A stretch of 64,000 bases of DNA from Clostridium hydrogenum (GTDB lineage: Bacteria; Bacillota; Clostridia; Clostridiales; Clostridiaceae), in contig NZ_JAEACT010000004.1 of the NCBI RefSeq assembly GCF_021432385.1, positions 682,001-746,000 of the forward strand, in the 5' to 3' direction. Shown here piece after piece: positions 62,840 to 64,000 of this stretch. Every line of letters starts with the position of its first letter. The stretch's first letter is position 1. Below the pieces are notes generated by a model. That model was not told the DNA's origin and ran no database searches. It saw only the letters and a program-made list of their open reading frames with translations. Both the position numbers and the translations under genes were made by a program.

Positions 62840-62934
62840 TTTATATTTCCTCCCATTAATAATTGTTTTTTGTTTTGATAATACTATGATAAATCAATTG
62901 GAATATTAAAAAGTGTCCTAATTGTGTTATCTTC

Positions 62935-63032
62935 AGATATACCAGTTCAACTACCAAAATCAATTTGCACCAAAATGCCTAGAAGACGGCATTTTGGTAC
63001 ACATAAATTTTAAATTTCACAATGGTATATCT
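62935..63032. repeat. Family-2 MITE-like palindrome, copy 5
   Basis: AGATATACCAGTTCAAC... GCCTAGAAGACGGCATTTTGGTAC ... AATGGTATATCT. Exact AGATATACCA/TGGTATATCT ends and core loop TAGAAGAC. It lies in the 269-bp gap between the secreted protein and the response regulator genes. Confidence 0.85.
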
Positions 63033-63108
63033 TTAATTACGTCACAATCATTTCACAATTGTAATTAACATGTATGCTACAATCTAATCAAAATTGAGAG
63101 GTGATGAA

Positions 63109-63801
63109 ATGAATAATTACATTTTAATTGCTGATGATAATATAGAAATAATTAAAATTTTAAAACCATATATAGAAAAAGCAGGATTCACTGTGGTTTT
63201 TGCACTTGATGGAGAAGGAGCATTATCAAAATTCAAACAATATAATCCTAATTTAATATTACTTGATATTATGATGCCTATAAAAGATGGAATTGAGGTT
63301 TGTACTAAGATTAGAGAACAATCAAACACACCAATAATAATGATTACAGCTAAAAGTGAAGATGCTGATAAAATTTTAGGATTAAATTCTGGGGCTGATG
63401 ACTATATTGTAAAACCTTTTAGTCCTGGAGAAGTAGTGGCAAGAATACATGCTGTTTTAAGGAGAATTTCTATACCGGAAAATAATAAATTATCCTTAAT
63501 TAAATATCCTCCTCTTGAAATCGATATTGATAATTACTCCGTGAAGTTAAATAACAAAAGCATTAACTTAACGAAAAAAGAAATTGAAGTTTTATGGATG
63601 CTTTCAAGTTCGCCAAATAAAATAGTTTCACGAAATGATTTGCTTGATAACATATGGGGAATGGACTACTTTGGAGATCCTAGAACAGTAGACACACATA
63701 TAAAAAGAATTAGGGCAAAGCTTGCTCTTGCTGGACAGTATAATTGGGATATCAAAACTATTTGGGGAATTGGATATAAATTCGAGGTGGAAGATGTTTA
63801 A
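63109..63801 (+). CDS. OmpR-family response regulator
   Basis: 230 residues from ATG 63109 behind GAGAGGTGA. Receiver domain with ADDN, phospho-acceptor Asp53 in LDIMMPIKDG and the Lys of IVKPF. Winged-helix domain ends in DTHIKRIRAKLALAG. The kinase gene starts inside its last codons (8-bp overlap). The divergent secreted-protein gene is a possible target. Confidence 0.93.
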   Translation: MNNYILIADDNIEIIKILKPYIEKAGFTVVFALDGEGALSKFKQYNPNLILLDIMMPIKDGIEVCTKIREQSNTPIIMITAKSEDADKILGLNSGADDYIVKPFSPGEVVARIHAVLRRISIPENNKLSLIKYPPLEIDIDNYSVKLNNKSINLTKKEIEVLWMLSSSPNKIVSRNDLLDNIWGMDYFGDPRTVDTHIKRIRAKLALAGQYNWDIKTIWGIGYKFEVEDV

Positions 63802-64000
63802 AAAAAATATAACCTTTAAACTTACTGCTGGCTTTATAACAATCGTCATTATTTCAACACTCGTAATAGGTATTATTTCATTGAATATTTTTAAAAACAA
63901 TATATATTCTATAAAAAGAAACAATATGAAAAACCATGCTTTGGAAATCTCCAAAACTCTTAGTCCATATATGTCAAAAAACGCTAATAAAAAAGAATTT
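63794..64000 (+). CDS. Sensor histidine kinase, N-terminal part (runs off window)
   Basis: Open frame from ATG 63794 (MFKKNITFKLTAGFITIVII) behind GAGGTGG to the window end, 69 codons. A membrane helix spans about residues 10-32, followed by the start of an extracytoplasmic sensor. Its overlap with the response regulator gene identifies it as the cognate kinase. The catalytic core is outside the window. Confidence 0.8.
   Translation, partial: MFKKNITFKLTAGFITIVIISTLVIGIISLNIFKNNIYSIKRNNMKNHALEISKTLSPYMSKNANKKEF

Noticed and set aside
62935..63032. Family-2 element as a riboswitch of the response regulator gene
   Set aside because: The same element occurs in four other unrelated places and both orientations, so it is a dispersed repeat.

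Overview
The window is low-GC, AT-rich DNA with Firmicutes-type ribosome binding sites (AGGAGG-like, many TTG and GTG starts). It carries Clostridium-type genes: an anaerobic siroheme/corrin pathway with CbiK, ferredoxin-type MinD ATPases, AmmeMemoRadiSam and a CotF-like spore protein. I read it as a chromosomal segment of a spore-forming Clostridium and do not name a species. No rRNA, tRNA, CRISPR array or prophage was seen.

Layout. 1-3250: a divergent metal locus with a ZnuA-like lipoprotein (cut by the window edge) on the minus strand and a His-rich permease plus DUF1980 partner on the plus strand. 3583-9764 (minus): an MBL-fold hydrolase, peptide deformylase, and a long operon mrp - NifX-like - two MinD/ferredoxin ATPases - NifX-like - Fur - DUF134 - flavin reductase, driven by a promoter with an inverted repeat around it. 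9879-14322: amino-acid permease, DUF421 protein, a decayed ferritin-like/DUF2127 region, DedA and PAP2 proteins. 14412-18100: response regulator and two histidine kinases. 18181-28062 (minus): methyltransferase, CbiK, then hemB-hemL-cobA/hemD-hemC-precorrin-2 dehydrogenase-hemA-sulfite/nitrite reductase, with a divergent LysR gene. Together these make uroporphyrinogen III and siroheme for the reductase. 29061-32223: lgt, a TSUP exporter pair and a ROK regulator. 32539-41969: MerR regulator, AAA/PD-(D/E)XK protein, an AraC plus GH115 alpha-glucuronidase cassette flanked by a 271-bp duplication of the neighbouring amrS gene, then the AmmeMemoRadiSam genes. 42095-47420: Crp/Fnr regulator, NapH-like protein, thioesterase, AhpD-like protein, CoA-disulfide reductase and rhodanese. 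47977-55854: an accessory transport and redox region (permeases, ferredoxin, frameshifted CDF transporter, two MFS pumps, DGC protein, thioredoxin-like protein, ArsR) with several broken genes. 56121-64000: CotF-like protein, truncated DUF421 protein, an IS110 element, NhaA, metallophosphatase, CDF transporter, a secreted protein and the start of a two-component system.

The most unusual layer is non-coding. At least five families of palindromic, MITE-like elements (70-300 bp) sit between genes, mostly at 3' ends. One interrupts a two-component operon, and one forms the broken end of a duplicated permease gene. Two otherwise different families share an apical stem-loop with compensatory stem changes. 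The IS110 element has a structured non-coding stretch upstream of its transposase, a good candidate for a bridge RNA. Several start codons were moved from the longest open frame to the ATG/GTG/TTG that has a ribosome binding site; in two cases the longer frame began inside a repeat element.
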